A DNA stretch of 64,000 nt, taken from contig URKQ01000015.1 of assembly GCA_900548455.1 (NCBI GenBank), forward strand, positions 1-64,000, read 5' to 3'. The position numbers and the translations under genes were made by a program. The notes under the pieces were generated by a model. It made no database searches, was not told the DNA's origin, and saw nothing but the letters and a program-made list of their open reading frames with translations. This stretch comes from an uncultured Clostridium sp. (GTDB taxonomy: Bacteria; Bacillota; Clostridia; Clostridiales; Clostridiaceae). Positions 17,503 to 25,130 of this stretch are shown here, one piece after another (the first letter of the stretch is position 1; each line of letters starts with the position of its first letter).

Positions 17503-18715
17503 ACTTCAACGTAAATTCATTTTAATTTCAATGATCTCAGTTTTTATTGTTTTATCTGCAATAACAGGGTTTATAAATATATCTAACTATATTAATATAA
17601 ATAAAAATGCCTCAAGAACAATAGATTTGATCTTAGAAAACGGAGGCCAATTTCCAAAGCATCCTAAAAATAAAGATGACTTTAAACCCTTATCACCAGA
17701 TAACTCACCAGAAGCTCCATTTTCTACAAGATTTTTTACAGTTTCAACTGATGAATCTGGTGAAGCTGAAGCTATAAATACTGGAAATATTGCAGCTATA
17801 TCTACTAGTGAAGCTGCCACCCTTGCTAAAGAAATATCTAAAATTGGTAAAGCTACAGGTTTTAAAGATGTATATAAGTATAAGATATCTAAAATAGGAG
17901 ATAAAAATCTTGTTATTTTTCTTGATTGTAGTAGAGAGCTTTATACTCTTAAAATGTTTTTAATAAATAGTACCTTTGTGGCAGTAGGGGGTTTTTTAGC
18001 CGTTTCTGTACTAATAATCATTTTTTCAAAAGTTGCAGTTCGTCCTGTAGCTATAAGTTATGAAAAACAAAAAAGGTTCATAACCGATGCTGGTCATGAA
18101 CTAAAAACTCCTCTTTCTATAATACTTGCAAATACTGAAGTCCTTGAAATGACATCTGGAGAAAGCGAATGGACTAGAAGTATCAAGAATCAAGTTGACA
18201 GGCTTTCTTCTCTTACTTCTCAACTTGTTACATTAACTAGAATGGAGGAATCAGAGCATGTATTTTCTATGGTAGACTTCTCCTTATCCGATGCCGTTTT
18301 AGAAACCGCTGAATCTTTTGTTTCTTTAGCTAATTCTCAATCAAAATCTATAAATATGAATATATCTAAGAATATTTCTTTTATTGGTGATGAACAATCA
18401 ATAAGGCAACTCCTATCCATCTTACTAGATAATGCAATAAAATATTCTACTGATAATGGAGAAATTACTATATCTTTAAATATACATGGTAAGCATCCAA
18501 TACTTACTGTTTCAAACCAAACTGAAAATTTATCTAAAGATAACTTAGAATTATTCTTTGAAAGATTTTATAGAGCTGATGAATCAAGAAATAGTGAAAA
18601 AAGTGGTTATGGTTTAGGCTTATCTATTGCAAAAGCAATTGTAGATACTCATAAAGGGAAAATTTCAGCTACCACTTATGATAATAAAACTCTAAATATA
18701 ACTGTTCAATTATAA
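17492..18715 (+). CDS. Sensor histidine kinase
   Basis: A 407-residue membrane kinase. TM1 at about residues 9-30 and TM2 at 155-177 enclose an external sensory region of some 120 residues with no PAS or HAMP that I recognise. The H box is RFITDAGHELKTPLS, the N box LLDNAIKYS, and the G2 part SGYGLGLSIAKAIV, so both autokinase and ATP sites are complete. The start is the ATG after GGAGGAAAATA, overlapping the regulator stop by 11 bases. Partner of the OmpR-type regulator. Confidence 0.93.
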   Translation: MIYKLQRKFILISMISVFIVLSAITGFINISNYININKNASRTIDLILENGGQFPKHPKNKDDFKPLSPDNSPEAPFSTRFFTVSTDESGEAEAINTGNIAAISTSEAATLAKEISKIGKATGFKDVYKYKISKIGDKNLVIFLDCSRELYTLKMFLINSTFVAVGGFLAVSVLIIIFSKVAVRPVAISYEKQKRFITDAGHELKTPLSIILANTEVLEMTSGESEWTRSIKNQVDRLSSLTSQLVTLTRMEESEHVFSMVDFSLSDAVLETAESFVSLANSQSKSINMNISKNISFIGDEQSIRQLLSILLDNAIKYSTDNGEITISLNIHGKHPILTVSNQTENLSKDNLELFFERFYRADESRNSEKSGYGLGLSIAKAIVDTHKGKISATTYDNKTLNITVQL

Positions 18716-18720
18716 GTAAT

Positions 18721-18757
18721 AAGAGCCATCTGCCGAATATGCAGGTGGCTCTTTATA
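18721..18757. terminator. Bidirectional terminator between convergent genes
   Basis: Arms AGAGCCATCTGC and GCAGGTGGCTCT with a short loop and T runs on both sides, between the histidine kinase and the DUF2089 gene. Confidence 0.85.
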
Positions 18758-18767
18758 TTTGAATCCT

Positions 18768-19130
18768 TTAATCCTTTAATTTATTAATTGCTTCATCAAC
18801 GGAAATATCTCCATTTTCAAGGGCCTCTAAAATGTCCTTAGCTCCTTGCTTAACTTTAGTATCTTTTGCAGAATAACCTAAACTTTCAATAACCTCATCT
18901 AATTTTGCTCTTACCGTTGGATATGAAATTCCCATTTCTCTCTCTACTTCTTTTATACTTCCCCTACACCTTATAAAGGTTTCTATAAAATATAATTGTT
19001 CATTGCTTAGATAATCAAATTTAGACAACTCAAATTCATTATCAATAACCGTATTACAACTATCACATTTTAATCTTATTGCTTTAAGTTTATTAGTACA
19101 TACCGGACAACGACTTAATAGCTTGTACAT
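18768..19130 (-). CDS. DUF2089 family zinc-ribbon HTH protein
   Basis: A 120-residue protein with an N-terminal zinc ribbon (CPVCTNKL and CDSCNTVID) and a helix-turn-helix in SIKEVEREMGISYPTVRAKL, the DUF2089 arrangement. The C-terminal tail (ILEALENGDISVDEAINKL) is the SHOCT-like helical pair common in this family. It likely binds DNA and regulates a neighbouring operon; no target is adjacent. GGAGGGG precedes the start. Confidence 0.9.
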   Translation of the reverse strand: MYKLLSRCPVCTNKLKAIRLKCDSCNTVIDNEFELSKFDYLSNEQLYFIETFIRCRGSIKEVEREMGISYPTVRAKLDEVIESLGYSAKDTKVKQGAKDILEALENGDISVDEAINKLKD

Positions 19131-19264
19131 AAAACCCCTCCAATCTTCAATTATAACTTACATGTTTTCAATCCAATTGTAAAGAGTTTCATTAAAGATT
19201 TTAATACTATTCTTAACTTCTTATTATCTTTTACCTATAATAATACATATCTTTAAGCCACATA

Positions 19265-19735
19265 TTAATTTAAAGACATACTTTTAATGTTATTATTAAA
19301 ATCAAATCGATATATACACTCGTGTGTTTCCCCTTCTAACCTCATATCATTATCTTCTGGTAACTCCACTATTTCATCTAAAATCCCGCCTGCAAATTCA
19401 CAAGTCTTTCTTGAAGCATAATTATTAGGATTACAAGTAATAATTAAATAGTCCATGTGGTGCTTTCTTGCAAGTTTAAATAAAAGAATACATGCCTTAC
19501 CTGCGAAATGATGCCCACGATATTCTTCATCTATTTCATATCCTATATTTCCACCATAATATACATTTTCATTATAACCAATACGCAAATCACATTTTCC
19601 AACTTTTGTTCCTTGTTTATCACAAATATAAAAATGATATGCTGGGAGCCAGTTTCTCTCTAGGTCACCCTCAACAGTCTTTTCTAAACTAAGAAAAATC
19701 TCATCATCTTTAAGAAAATCCGTATTATAAAACAT
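19265..19735 (-). CDS. GNAT acetyltransferase
   Basis: A 156-residue GNAT: KCDLRIGYNENVYYGGNIGYEIDEEYRGHHFAGKACILLF covers the acetyl-CoA loop, with IITCNPNNYASRKTCEFAG as the last helix. This form (EYRGHHFAGKA and CNPxNxASRKTCE) is typical of the RimJ/RimL-like acetyltransferases found in Firmicutes with unknown substrates. AGGAGGGAT precedes the ATG. It stands alone just before the DUF3795/GNAT chimera. Confidence 0.9.
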   Translation of the reverse strand: MFYNTDFLKDDEIFLSLEKTVEGDLERNWLPAYHFYICDKQGTKVGKCDLRIGYNENVYYGGNIGYEIDEEYRGHHFAGKACILLFKLARKHHMDYLIITCNPNNYASRKTCEFAGGILDEIVELPEDNDMRLEGETHECIYRFDFNNNIKSMSLN

Positions 19736-19776
19736 AAGTCATCCCTCCTAAAAATTAATTATCTCTATGGTAAAAG

Positions 19777-20025
19777 CTAAGCAAGTATTAACTCCATGGG
19801 AGTAAATAAAATCCCTTGAAACTCTTGTTGTACTCCTAAGTCCTTAAACCCAATTGAATGATAAAATGGAACAGCATATGGAGATGAATTTAATCTTATA
19901 CTATCTACTCCATTTTCTTTAAGAATTGAAATAACTTCATTGAATAATTTACTTGCAATACCTTTTCTATGATAGATGATGCCATCTTTTTCATTTTTCT
20001 CCAAACAATTTAATAATTCTTCCAT
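19777..20025 (-). pseudogene. DUF3795-GNAT chimeric fragment
   Basis: An 82-residue frame made from two unrelated genes. Its first 23 residues (MEELLNCLEKNEKDGIIYHR) are nearly identical to residues 87-106 of the DUF3795 protein encoded at 23173-23547, and the remainder (KGIASKLFNEVISILKENG then NSSPYAVPFYHSIGF) is the C-terminal half of a GNAT acetyltransferase. The join falls in YHR-K/E-GI, where both parents share similar codons. The GNAT lacks its N-terminal strands and the first part of the CoA loop, so it should be inactive. No strong ribosome site precedes the ATG. Confidence 0.85.
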
Positions 20026-20050
20026 ACCAGACCTCTGAATAAATGTTTTA
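19961..20050 (-). repeat. 90-bp partial copy of the DUF3795 gene
   Basis: These 90 bases align without gaps to 23246-23335 inside the DUF3795 gene, differing at only a few positions. One end meets the stop codon of the XRE regulator gene, the other joins the GNAT fragment. Confidence 0.9.
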
Positions 20051-20662
20051 CTCTGACCAATTCATCTGCTCATCTGTTATTCCCTGTTCTTTACATTTAC
20101 TCATAACATAGTTTTTCTCTTTAAAATTGCCTATTTGATATTTTAAAACCAAATCACGAAATACAATATACTTAATATTGTTATTCTTAAAATCTACAAA
20201 CCAATTTCCTCCAAGTTTCTCATTGTTAATCATAATCTTAGAAAACTTTTCTGGTAAATCAATCACGTTGGAGGAAAATGTAATCGCCGTCCAATAACGT
20301 GGTATATTGTTTGTTTTCCACAATTCTATTTTATGGATATTAAGACAATCTAAAATAGCTTCATCCTCTATACTTTCTTTAATTACCAATCCCTCATAGA
20401 TCCCATCAAGTTTAGATTCTACAGAACAACTGCATGTTTGATTATCTTTTATCGCATCAATTATCAATTCGTCTTTTAATAGTACATCAATAGATACTCC
20501 AAAAATTTTACTTAATAACAATATCTTTTCTGTTTCAGGTAGTGATATGTCCATCTCCCATTTTGAAATGCATTGCCTACTTACCGAACATTTTTCAGAT
20601 AATATTTCCTGTGACATCCCATATTTATTTCTTAAAAACTGTATCTTTTCTGAAAGTTTCAT
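20048..20662 (-). CDS. XRE family transcriptional regulator
   Basis: A 204-residue regulator: an N-terminal Xre/Cro helix-turn-helix (EKIQFLRNKYGMSQEILSEK and CSVSRQCISKWE, residues 4-35), ending ILLLSKIFGVSIDVLL, then a long C-terminal region I do not recognise, with PRYWTAITFSSNVIDLPEKF and NNNIKYIVFRD. The stop codon coincides with the start of the 90-base DUF3795 copy, so the original end of the gene may have been changed. AAAGGTGATG precedes the start. Confidence 0.85.
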   Translation of the reverse strand: MKLSEKIQFLRNKYGMSQEILSEKCSVSRQCISKWEMDISLPETEKILLLSKIFGVSIDVLLKDELIIDAIKDNQTCSCSVESKLDGIYEGLVIKESIEDEAILDCLNIHKIELWKTNNIPRYWTAITFSSNVIDLPEKFSKIMINNEKLGGNWFVDFKNNNIKYIVFRDLVLKYQIGNFKEKNYVMSKCKEQGITDEQMNWSE

Positions 20663-20826
20663 CTTACTTACATCACCTTTCCACTTTGATAAAGTTATAA
20701 TAACAAAACCTTTAATATGTTTCTACCAACTTCAAGGTGCTTTTACGCAACTTAATACTTATTTTAAAATATTTACTGATCAACTCTCATATAATATTTA
20801 TTTATAATAAAATTTAAATATAAACT

Positions 20827-21885
20827 TTATATATTTACCATATGAATATGGTTATGGAAATCTAAGTTATTATGCTTATGTGTATGGTTTTCTGATTCAC
20901 CTTCATGAGTATGCAAGTGACAATGTATATGAGTATGTTCATGAACGTGTACTAAATTACCATGGCTATGTTCATGAGTATGAATATGCTCATGTTTATG
21001 ATTATGCTGTAAACCAATATTATCTTTAACCATGATAACTGTGCTAACAATCATAATTACTAATGCTACATAAAACTGTATTGCAGGTCTTTCTCTAACT
21101 AATATCATACTAAAAGCAACTCCTAAGAAAGGAGCAACTGAGTAATAGGCACTTGTCTTTGCAGCTCCTAAATCCTTTTGAGCCATGATATAGAAGTTAA
21201 TACTAAGTCCATATGCAACAAATCCCAATACCAAAACTGATATTACCCAATTAAGTGCAGGGATATTTTCTCCAAGTATCAATGCTACAATAAAACTTCC
21301 TAATCCAGAAAAACAACCTTTTATAATTACAATCTCTTCTGAACTCTTATTACTAATCATTTTTGTACAATTATTCTCAAATCCCCAACATACACAAGCT
21401 CCAAAAACGAATAACGAACCTTGATTAAATACAAATGCTCCATTTCCCTCAAAACTAAGTATTACACTTGCTATTGTCACAAGTCCGATAGCAAACCACA
21501 ATTTTTTAGAAACTACTTCTTTGAAAATAACCAAAGCAATCAATGAAGTTGCTACTATTTCAAAGTTATTTAGCAAGGATACGTTGGCAGCGTTTGTTTT
21601 ACTAATACCAAACATTAAAAGAACTGGTGCAATGATATCTAGTATCACCATTGCAACCGTATATGGTAATTCCTTCCTAGTTAATGGCTCCTTCTTCTGT
21701 TCTTTTCCTATTGACTTACTTATAAATACATATAACATCATTCCGATACCTGCTCCCAAGTAAAGGAATGCTGCCATCATTGTAGCATTTACATGTCTTA
21801 ACAATAGTTTTGATAAAGGTATATTTATGGCATATAGTGATGCTGCTAGTATTGCAAATGCTGTGGCAACATTCTTTTTCTTCAT
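20827..21885 (-). CDS. EamA/DMT family transporter with His-rich tail
   Basis: A 352-residue inner-membrane exporter of the drug/metabolite type with two EamA repeats and about ten membrane segments (start LAASLYAINIPLSKLLLRHV, second repeat GACVCWGFENNCTKMISNKS). From about residue 292 a cytoplasmic tail carries around 22 histidines in 61 residues, as HxH and HxHxH repeats. Ordinary DMT proteins end near residue 290, so this tail is an add-on likely to bind Zn, Ni or Co ions. Substrate unknown; metal-linked regulation or transport is inference. AGAGGTGAA precedes the ATG. Confidence 0.88.
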   Translation of the reverse strand: MKKKNVATAFAILAASLYAINIPLSKLLLRHVNATMMAAFLYLGAGIGMMLYVFISKSIGKEQKKEPLTRKELPYTVAMVILDIIAPVLLMFGISKTNAANVSLLNNFEIVATSLIALVIFKEVVSKKLWFAIGLVTIASVILSFEGNGAFVFNQGSLFVFGACVCWGFENNCTKMISNKSSEEIVIIKGCFSGLGSFIVALILGENIPALNWVISVLVLGFVAYGLSINFYIMAQKDLGAAKTSAYYSVAPFLGVAFSMILVRERPAIQFYVALVIMIVSTVIMVKDNIGLQHNHKHEHIHTHEHSHGNLVHVHEHTHIHCHLHTHEGESENHTHKHNNLDFHNHIHMVNI

Positions 21886-21951
21886 ATAATAACTTCACCT
21901 CTAACTCATAAAAATATTCTAATTTATCTTACTTACTAAATTTCAATATCC

Positions 21952-21972
21952 ACTATTCAATTTTCAAAGAAC
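21952..21972 (-). repeat. boxA-like intergenic motif
   Basis: On the minus strand this reads GTTCTTTGAAAATTGAATAG, very similar to the boxA/spacer sequence of clostridial rRNA operons. It recurs with variations at 24742-24762 and 60424-60444. No rRNA gene is nearby. Confidence 0.6.
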
Positions 21973-21987
21973 AACCTTAAGTGATAA

Positions 21988-22407
21988 TTACCTTCTTTTT
22001 TTATTTGGTTTTTTCTTTATAAATAATAATTTTTCTATATCTGTGATCACTGTGCTATTTATTATATCTAAATATAACCATTTCCCGTCATGATACTGGT
22101 GAGTATTATCATAAAAATCATTAATATATTCAGAGAAATCCTTCCTTGAATTTTCAAATTTTTCTCGTTCATTCTTTCCCAATATAATTAAAATTCTCAT
22201 ACCTTTGTCTCTGGGATACAACGCACAAAATGTTTTTCCACTCTTACGATATTTTAATTCAAAAGCACCTGTTTTCCCGCCATTATCCCATAGCATATCC
22301 ATATCATAATTATCCTTAATGAAGTTATTAATGGCACACCAAGTTTTAAATACATCCTCTTCCATTAATTGATTCAATTCTTCTTCTGTTGGTACTTTCT
22401 CAAGCAT
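21988..22407 (-). CDS. DUF3788 family protein
   Basis: A 139-residue protein of the DUF3788 family, recognised by ELKYRKSGKTFCALYPRDKG and ILIILGKNEREKF, ending in a Lys-rich tail KKKPNKKRR. Members are small cytoplasmic proteins in Firmicutes of unknown role. GGGGGAT precedes the start, which lies inside the truncated GNAT frame; the 34-base overlap shows the two were brought together by a deletion. Single functional gene of this stretch. Confidence 0.88.
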   Translation of the reverse strand: MLEKVPTEEELNQLMEEDVFKTWCAINNFIKDNYDMDMLWDNGGKTGAFELKYRKSGKTFCALYPRDKGMRILIILGKNEREKFENSRKDFSEYINDFYDNTHQYHDGKWLYLDIINSTVITDIEKLLFIKKKPNKKRR

Positions 22408-22550
22408 AAGAATATCCCCCTTTTTTCAATTGTAATGTTTTCTAACAGTTCATCTGATATTATTCCTTTATATGCTTTTTTCCATGAACTTGAATGTATT
22501 TGTGCCAATTTTCTCACATCACTAATATCAGCATATCTAACTTTAAACAT
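22374..22550 (-). pseudogene. GNAT acetyltransferase, N-terminal fragment
   Basis: A 58-codon frame beginning MFKVRYADISDVRKLAQIHS then SWKKAYKGIISDELLENITI, the first two helices of a GNAT enzyme. After about 44 residues it runs into unrelated sequence and stops within the DUF3788 gene. The CoA loop and the rest are missing. GGGGGAAT precedes the ATG and the start overlaps the end of the upstream GNAT gene, so it is still placed as an operon gene but has lost function. Confidence 0.8.
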
Positions 22551-23091
22551 AATATTCCCCCGTTAACTTCTCTTGCAAAGTATTCTTCATAAACTCCATA
22601 TCACAAGCAAGAATATCAACCGGTAGCCTTTCACGCATCTGGTATTCAGTATCAATGACATTAAATCCAAGCTTTCTATAATATGAATTAGAAGAAGAAT
22701 TATGAAAATTGTATACTATAGCCTTTCTTGAACCAAGTTCTAAAAATTCATCCAAAACCTTATCCATCAACATTAGAGATATGCCTTTTTTTCGATGCTG
22801 CTTATACACCCATAACCCATTTATCTCCATACCTGCTTCTGGCTCATCCCTTGACTCAACAAAACTAGCAAATATAACACCTAGCATCTTCTCATTCTCA
22901 AATGCACCATATAAAATACGCATGTCATTATTTTCATCTGCCCTCTGCATCCATTCTGTCCAAAATTTAAATTCTACCTCAATATTCATTTGATTATCAG
23001 AAAGCCCAGCCAGTTCTTCTGGCCAGCAAAGTGCTTTTAGAACCATTGCCTCATGCATATCTGCTAGAGTTAATTTGCGTATTAAAATCAT
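22543..23091 (-). CDS. GNAT acetyltransferase
   Basis: A 182-residue GNAT with NGLWVYKQHRKKGISLMLMD as acetyl-CoA loop and SSNSYYRKLGFNVIDTE as the final helix-strand. The start LIRKLTLADMHEAMVLKALCW is the usual first strand and helix. The enzyme would transfer an acetyl group to an amine; substrate unknown. GAGGAAGC precedes the ATG. Its last bases overlap the start of the truncated GNAT downstream. Confidence 0.9.
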   Translation of the reverse strand: MILIRKLTLADMHEAMVLKALCWPEELAGLSDNQMNIEVEFKFWTEWMQRADENNDMRILYGAFENEKMLGVIFASFVESRDEPEAGMEINGLWVYKQHRKKGISLMLMDKVLDEFLELGSRKAIVYNFHNSSSNSYYRKLGFNVIDTEYQMRERLPVDILACDMEFMKNTLQEKLTGEYYV

Positions 23092-23172
23092 TATGCTTCC
23101 TCACTTTCAAGTTTCTATTTATTCAATAATTGAATTTTTTAATATTTTAATTTTAAAATGAATTTTTATAAA

Positions 23173-23547
23173 TTATCTTATTCCAGTTCTTATAAATTCT
23201 ATTAATTTTTCTACATCATCAAAATCATCATAATCTCCATTTATTCCTTCTCTATGATAGATGATGCTATCTTTTTCATTTTTTTCTAAGCAATTTAATA
23301 ATTCTTCCATACCATACCTCTGAATAAATGTTTTAAATCCTAATGGTTTTATCTTTTTTAATAATCCCTTGCTACATTCTTCAGAACATAGATAGCACCC
23401 ATCAATTCCTTTTTCTATTGAACATTTTCGATTTTCACACCAAGCTTTATCTGGACATTCTCCTGAACTACACCCCATACATTTTGAATTTTCAGAACAT
23501 AGGCAACAAGCTAGTCCACACCTTGCAATCCCCAATTCTCTTTTCAT
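23173..23547 (-). CDS. DUF3795 cysteine-rich protein
   Basis: A 124-residue protein with some 17 cysteines in the first 70 residues, arranged CGLACCLCSENSKCMGCSSGEC and CYLCSEECSKG, the DUF3795 pattern that probably coordinates zinc or an iron-sulfur centre. The helical part GFKTFIQRYGMEELLNCLEK follows. The start is the ATG after GGAGGGGATATTA. A 90-base piece of this gene is copied at 19961-20050. The C-terminal tail after YHREGI is acidic and may itself result from a rearrangement. Confidence 0.88.
   Translation of the reverse strand: MKRELGIARCGLACCLCSENSKCMGCSSGECPDKAWCENRKCSIEKGIDGCYLCSEECSKGLLKKIKPLGFKTFIQRYGMEELLNCLEKNEKDSIIYHREGINGDYDDFDDVEKLIEFIRTGIR
23246..23335 (-). repeat. Source copy of the 90-bp DUF3795 repeat
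   Basis: This segment of the DUF3795 gene pairs with 19961-20050. It covers the codons for KTFIQRYGMEELLNCLEK and the following EKDSIIYHREG. Confidence 0.9.
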
Positions 23548-23612
23548 TAATATCCCCTCCAAAATTATCATTATTATATTATAATTCTACAATGTGTTAC
23601 TCTTACCAATTA

Positions 23613-23696
23613 TTCATAACATAGTTCATCTTATCAGGCTTAAATATATTAGAAATAGCCTCCGCTACTATAGACATTTCTTCAAGATGTTTAATA
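23613..23696 (-). pseudogene. HIT gene fragment (75-bp duplicate)
   Basis: The frame encodes IKHLEEMSIVAEAISNIF followed by KPDKMNY, identical to residues 55-80 of the HIT protein encoded at 25131-25577, then ends within a few codons. At DNA level 23621-23695 aligns without gaps to 25329-25403. The copy is joined to the end of the NTF2-like fragment and lacks the HIT catalytic triad. Confidence 0.9.
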
Positions 23697-23924
23697 TATA
23701 TTTTCAACATGCCCCAAGCACCATTCAACATCTCCTGTTCCAACAACCAATGTATCATCATCATCCCAGAAAAGTTCATCTATAAAACTGTCTTTTAAAG
23801 TGATATCTCTTTTTGCATATCCATTTTGAAATTTAATTAAGGTATCCCTAACACTACGCTGGACTTCTTCGTTTGCATTTCCCCTGCCAAAATCTCTTCT
23901 CTCTTTACTCCAAATATTCATCAT
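23691..23924 (-). pseudogene. NTF2/SnoaL-like fragment
   Basis: A 77-residue frame starting MNIWSKERRDFGRGNANEEV and running to TLVVGTGDVEWCLGH, the N-terminal half of an NTF2-fold (DUF4440/SnoaL-like) protein. It then hits HVENIY and stops where the HIT fragment begins, so the second half has been lost. GAGGAAC lies before the ATG pair. Such domains act as small hydrolase/isomerase folds or as stress partners; this one should not fold alone. Confidence 0.75.
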
Positions 23925-24228
23925 TGTTCCTCATTTCTTTCATTAAATTCATAAAAATATAATTTCACATATTGTATTGTTGTACAACTACGATCCAAAT
24001 ATAAAAACCTATTTAAACATTTAAAATTCTTCTGCTAATTTATGTTTTTAAAAAACCTCAACAACAAATTTCTATTTTATCAAGCTGTTTATTAATAAAC
24101 TGGTTCGTACAATCGTTGAATTCCGAAAATAAAAAATACCGTATATTCAGTTTTGAATAATACGGTATTTCCTACGATTTAATATTTAATTTTTTTCATA
24201 ATATATTACGATGTAAAAGATAATAATC
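23925..24228. other. Intergenic stretch with leader-like repeat and terminator
   Basis: About 300 bases without a gene. Positions 23996-24045 resemble the leader sequence found upstream of the 48-residue membrane protein at 24976-25030 and 27280-27325 (shared TTTAAATGTTTAAATAGGTTTT on the minus strand in part), but no start of that protein follows here. The rest contains a terminator (24131-24172). Confidence 0.6.
24131..24172 (-). terminator. Terminator of the HIT gene
   Basis: Arms AAATACCGTATTATTCA and TGAATATACGGTATTT with a short loop, followed on the minus strand by TTTTATTTT. It closes the HIT gene at 24229-24636. Confidence 0.85.
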
Positions 24229-24636
24229 TTAAATTTCTTTATCAAGCATCTCTTTTAATTCCCTAGCTATACCTTGTGAAAAATCATGCTTTTTATCACT
24301 AAATGTCCAACCAAATCCATCTCCCTTATATCTTGGAAAGACATGCATATGATAATGCCCAATATCATTAAATTCTCCACCATTTTGCATTATACTATAG
24401 CCATCTGGAGAATACTTTTCTTTAATTACCTTAACTATTTTTTTAGATAATACCATCATAGACGATACTATCTCAGTAGGAATTTCATCAGTATCTAAAT
24501 AGTGATTTTTAGGAATTATGAGTACATGACCTTCATTTATTGGCTCTATTGTTAAGAAACACATAATTAAATCATCCTCATATACTAAGTTAGATGGTAA
24601 TTCACCTTTTACAATTTTACAAAATATACATTCCAT
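24229..24636 (-). CDS. HIT family hydrolase
   Basis: A 135-residue histidine-triad protein with a complete active site GHYHMHVFPRY near residue 95 and the zinc-type start MECIFCKIVKGELPSNLVYE. It closely resembles Hit/HinT-type nucleotide hydrolases acting on AMP-lysine or dinucleotides such as Ap4A. The ATG used has GGAGGT in front and an earlier in-frame ATG was rejected. Its terminator lies 57 bases downstream. It is different from the HIT gene at 25131-25577. Confidence 0.93.
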   Translation of the reverse strand: MECIFCKIVKGELPSNLVYEDDLIMCFLTIEPINEGHVLIIPKNHYLDTDEIPTEIVSSMMVLSKKIVKVIKEKYSPDGYSIMQNGGEFNDIGHYHMHVFPRYKGDGFGWTFSDKKHDFSQGIARELKEMLDKEI

Positions 24637-24694
24637 ATTTACCTCCATAAATTCCTTTTTATCTAAATGATATAAAAATCACCATTTACTCTTA

Positions 24695-24796
24695 AAATAA
24701 TACAATTACTAGTTAATTATAACATATATTACAAACACCGTACTATTCAATTCTCAAAGAACATCTTCAATACCTATTTCGCCTTATCTACAGATT
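24695..24796 (-). repeat. 102-bp intergenic repeat with boxA-like core
   Basis: Aligns with 60377-60469: both start with AATAATACAATTAC, share GTTAATTATAACATAT, then the boxA-like core, and end TATCTACAGATT, with a small length difference. The minus-strand reading contains TGTTATAATTAAC downstream of the boxA-like core. A shorter core-only copy lies at 21952-21972. It may derive from an rRNA operon spacer. Confidence 0.75.
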
Positions 24797-24825
24797 AGGA
24801 AAAAATATATTATCCTATTTACTTA

Positions 24826-24972
24826 CTATTTCCCATTTATATTATCCTCTAAGAATTGAACCCTATCTTTTATTTCATCTATCTCTCTTCTTAGTCTTTT
24901 GTTCTCTCTAAAAAATCTAAGTATTTCTGCAACACCTATAACTATACCAGCAAAAATTAATCCACCTTCCAT
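24826..24972 (-). CDS. Small membrane/coiled-coil protein (48 aa)
   Basis: A small gene: MEGGLIFAGIVIGVAEIL forms one membrane helix, and RENKRLRREIDEIKDRVQ then FLEDNINGK a charged coiled coil. AGGAGG lies five bases before the second of two adjacent ATGs. A nearly identical 3' part is present at 26036-26163 and a 5' end at 27234-27263, each with conserved surrounding DNA, which argues that this is a real gene family here. Role unknown; it could be a holin-like, toxin-like or membrane-anchor peptide. Confidence 0.7.
   Translation of the reverse strand: MEGGLIFAGIVIGVAEILRFFRENKRLRREIDEIKDRVQFLEDNINGK
24836..24962 (-). repeat. 127-bp repeat, small-ORF body copy A
   Basis: Pairs without gaps with 26037-26163, with only a handful of substitutions. 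It covers the codons from LIFAGIV to the end of the small membrane protein. Confidence 0.9.
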
Positions 24973-25051
24973 CATAGCCTCCTATGAAAACATACTTAAA
25001 CATTTAAAATTATTCTTTTAAATTTATATATTAATTTCCTATTTATTAATC
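24973..25051 (-). repeat. Leader repeat upstream of the small ORF, copy A
   Basis: The minus-strand leader starts GATTAATAAATAGG, passes an AT-rich stretch and ends in TAGGAGG before the small ORF. It aligns along its whole length with 27264-27344 and partly with 23996-24045. Confidence 0.75.
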
Positions 25052-25119
25052 TTCAACGTTCATTATATTTGTGAAATTTATATGGGGAAATTGATTTATA
25101 ATATTCTAAATTAATTATT
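25045..25119 (-). repeat. 75-bp copy of the 3' end of the chimeric PNPOx gene
   Basis: Identical or nearly so to 26157-26231. It encodes the tail LEYYKSISPYKFHKYNER with its stop and the following AGATTAAT. It lies directly behind the HIT gene 25131-25577 without the rest of the PNPOx domain. Confidence 0.92.
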
Positions 25120-25130
25120 TATCTTAATGC

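Noticed and set aside
24695..24796. An rRNA operon leader or promoter
   Set aside because: Only the boxA-like core fits; the order of core and TATAAT-like box is reversed and no rRNA follows.
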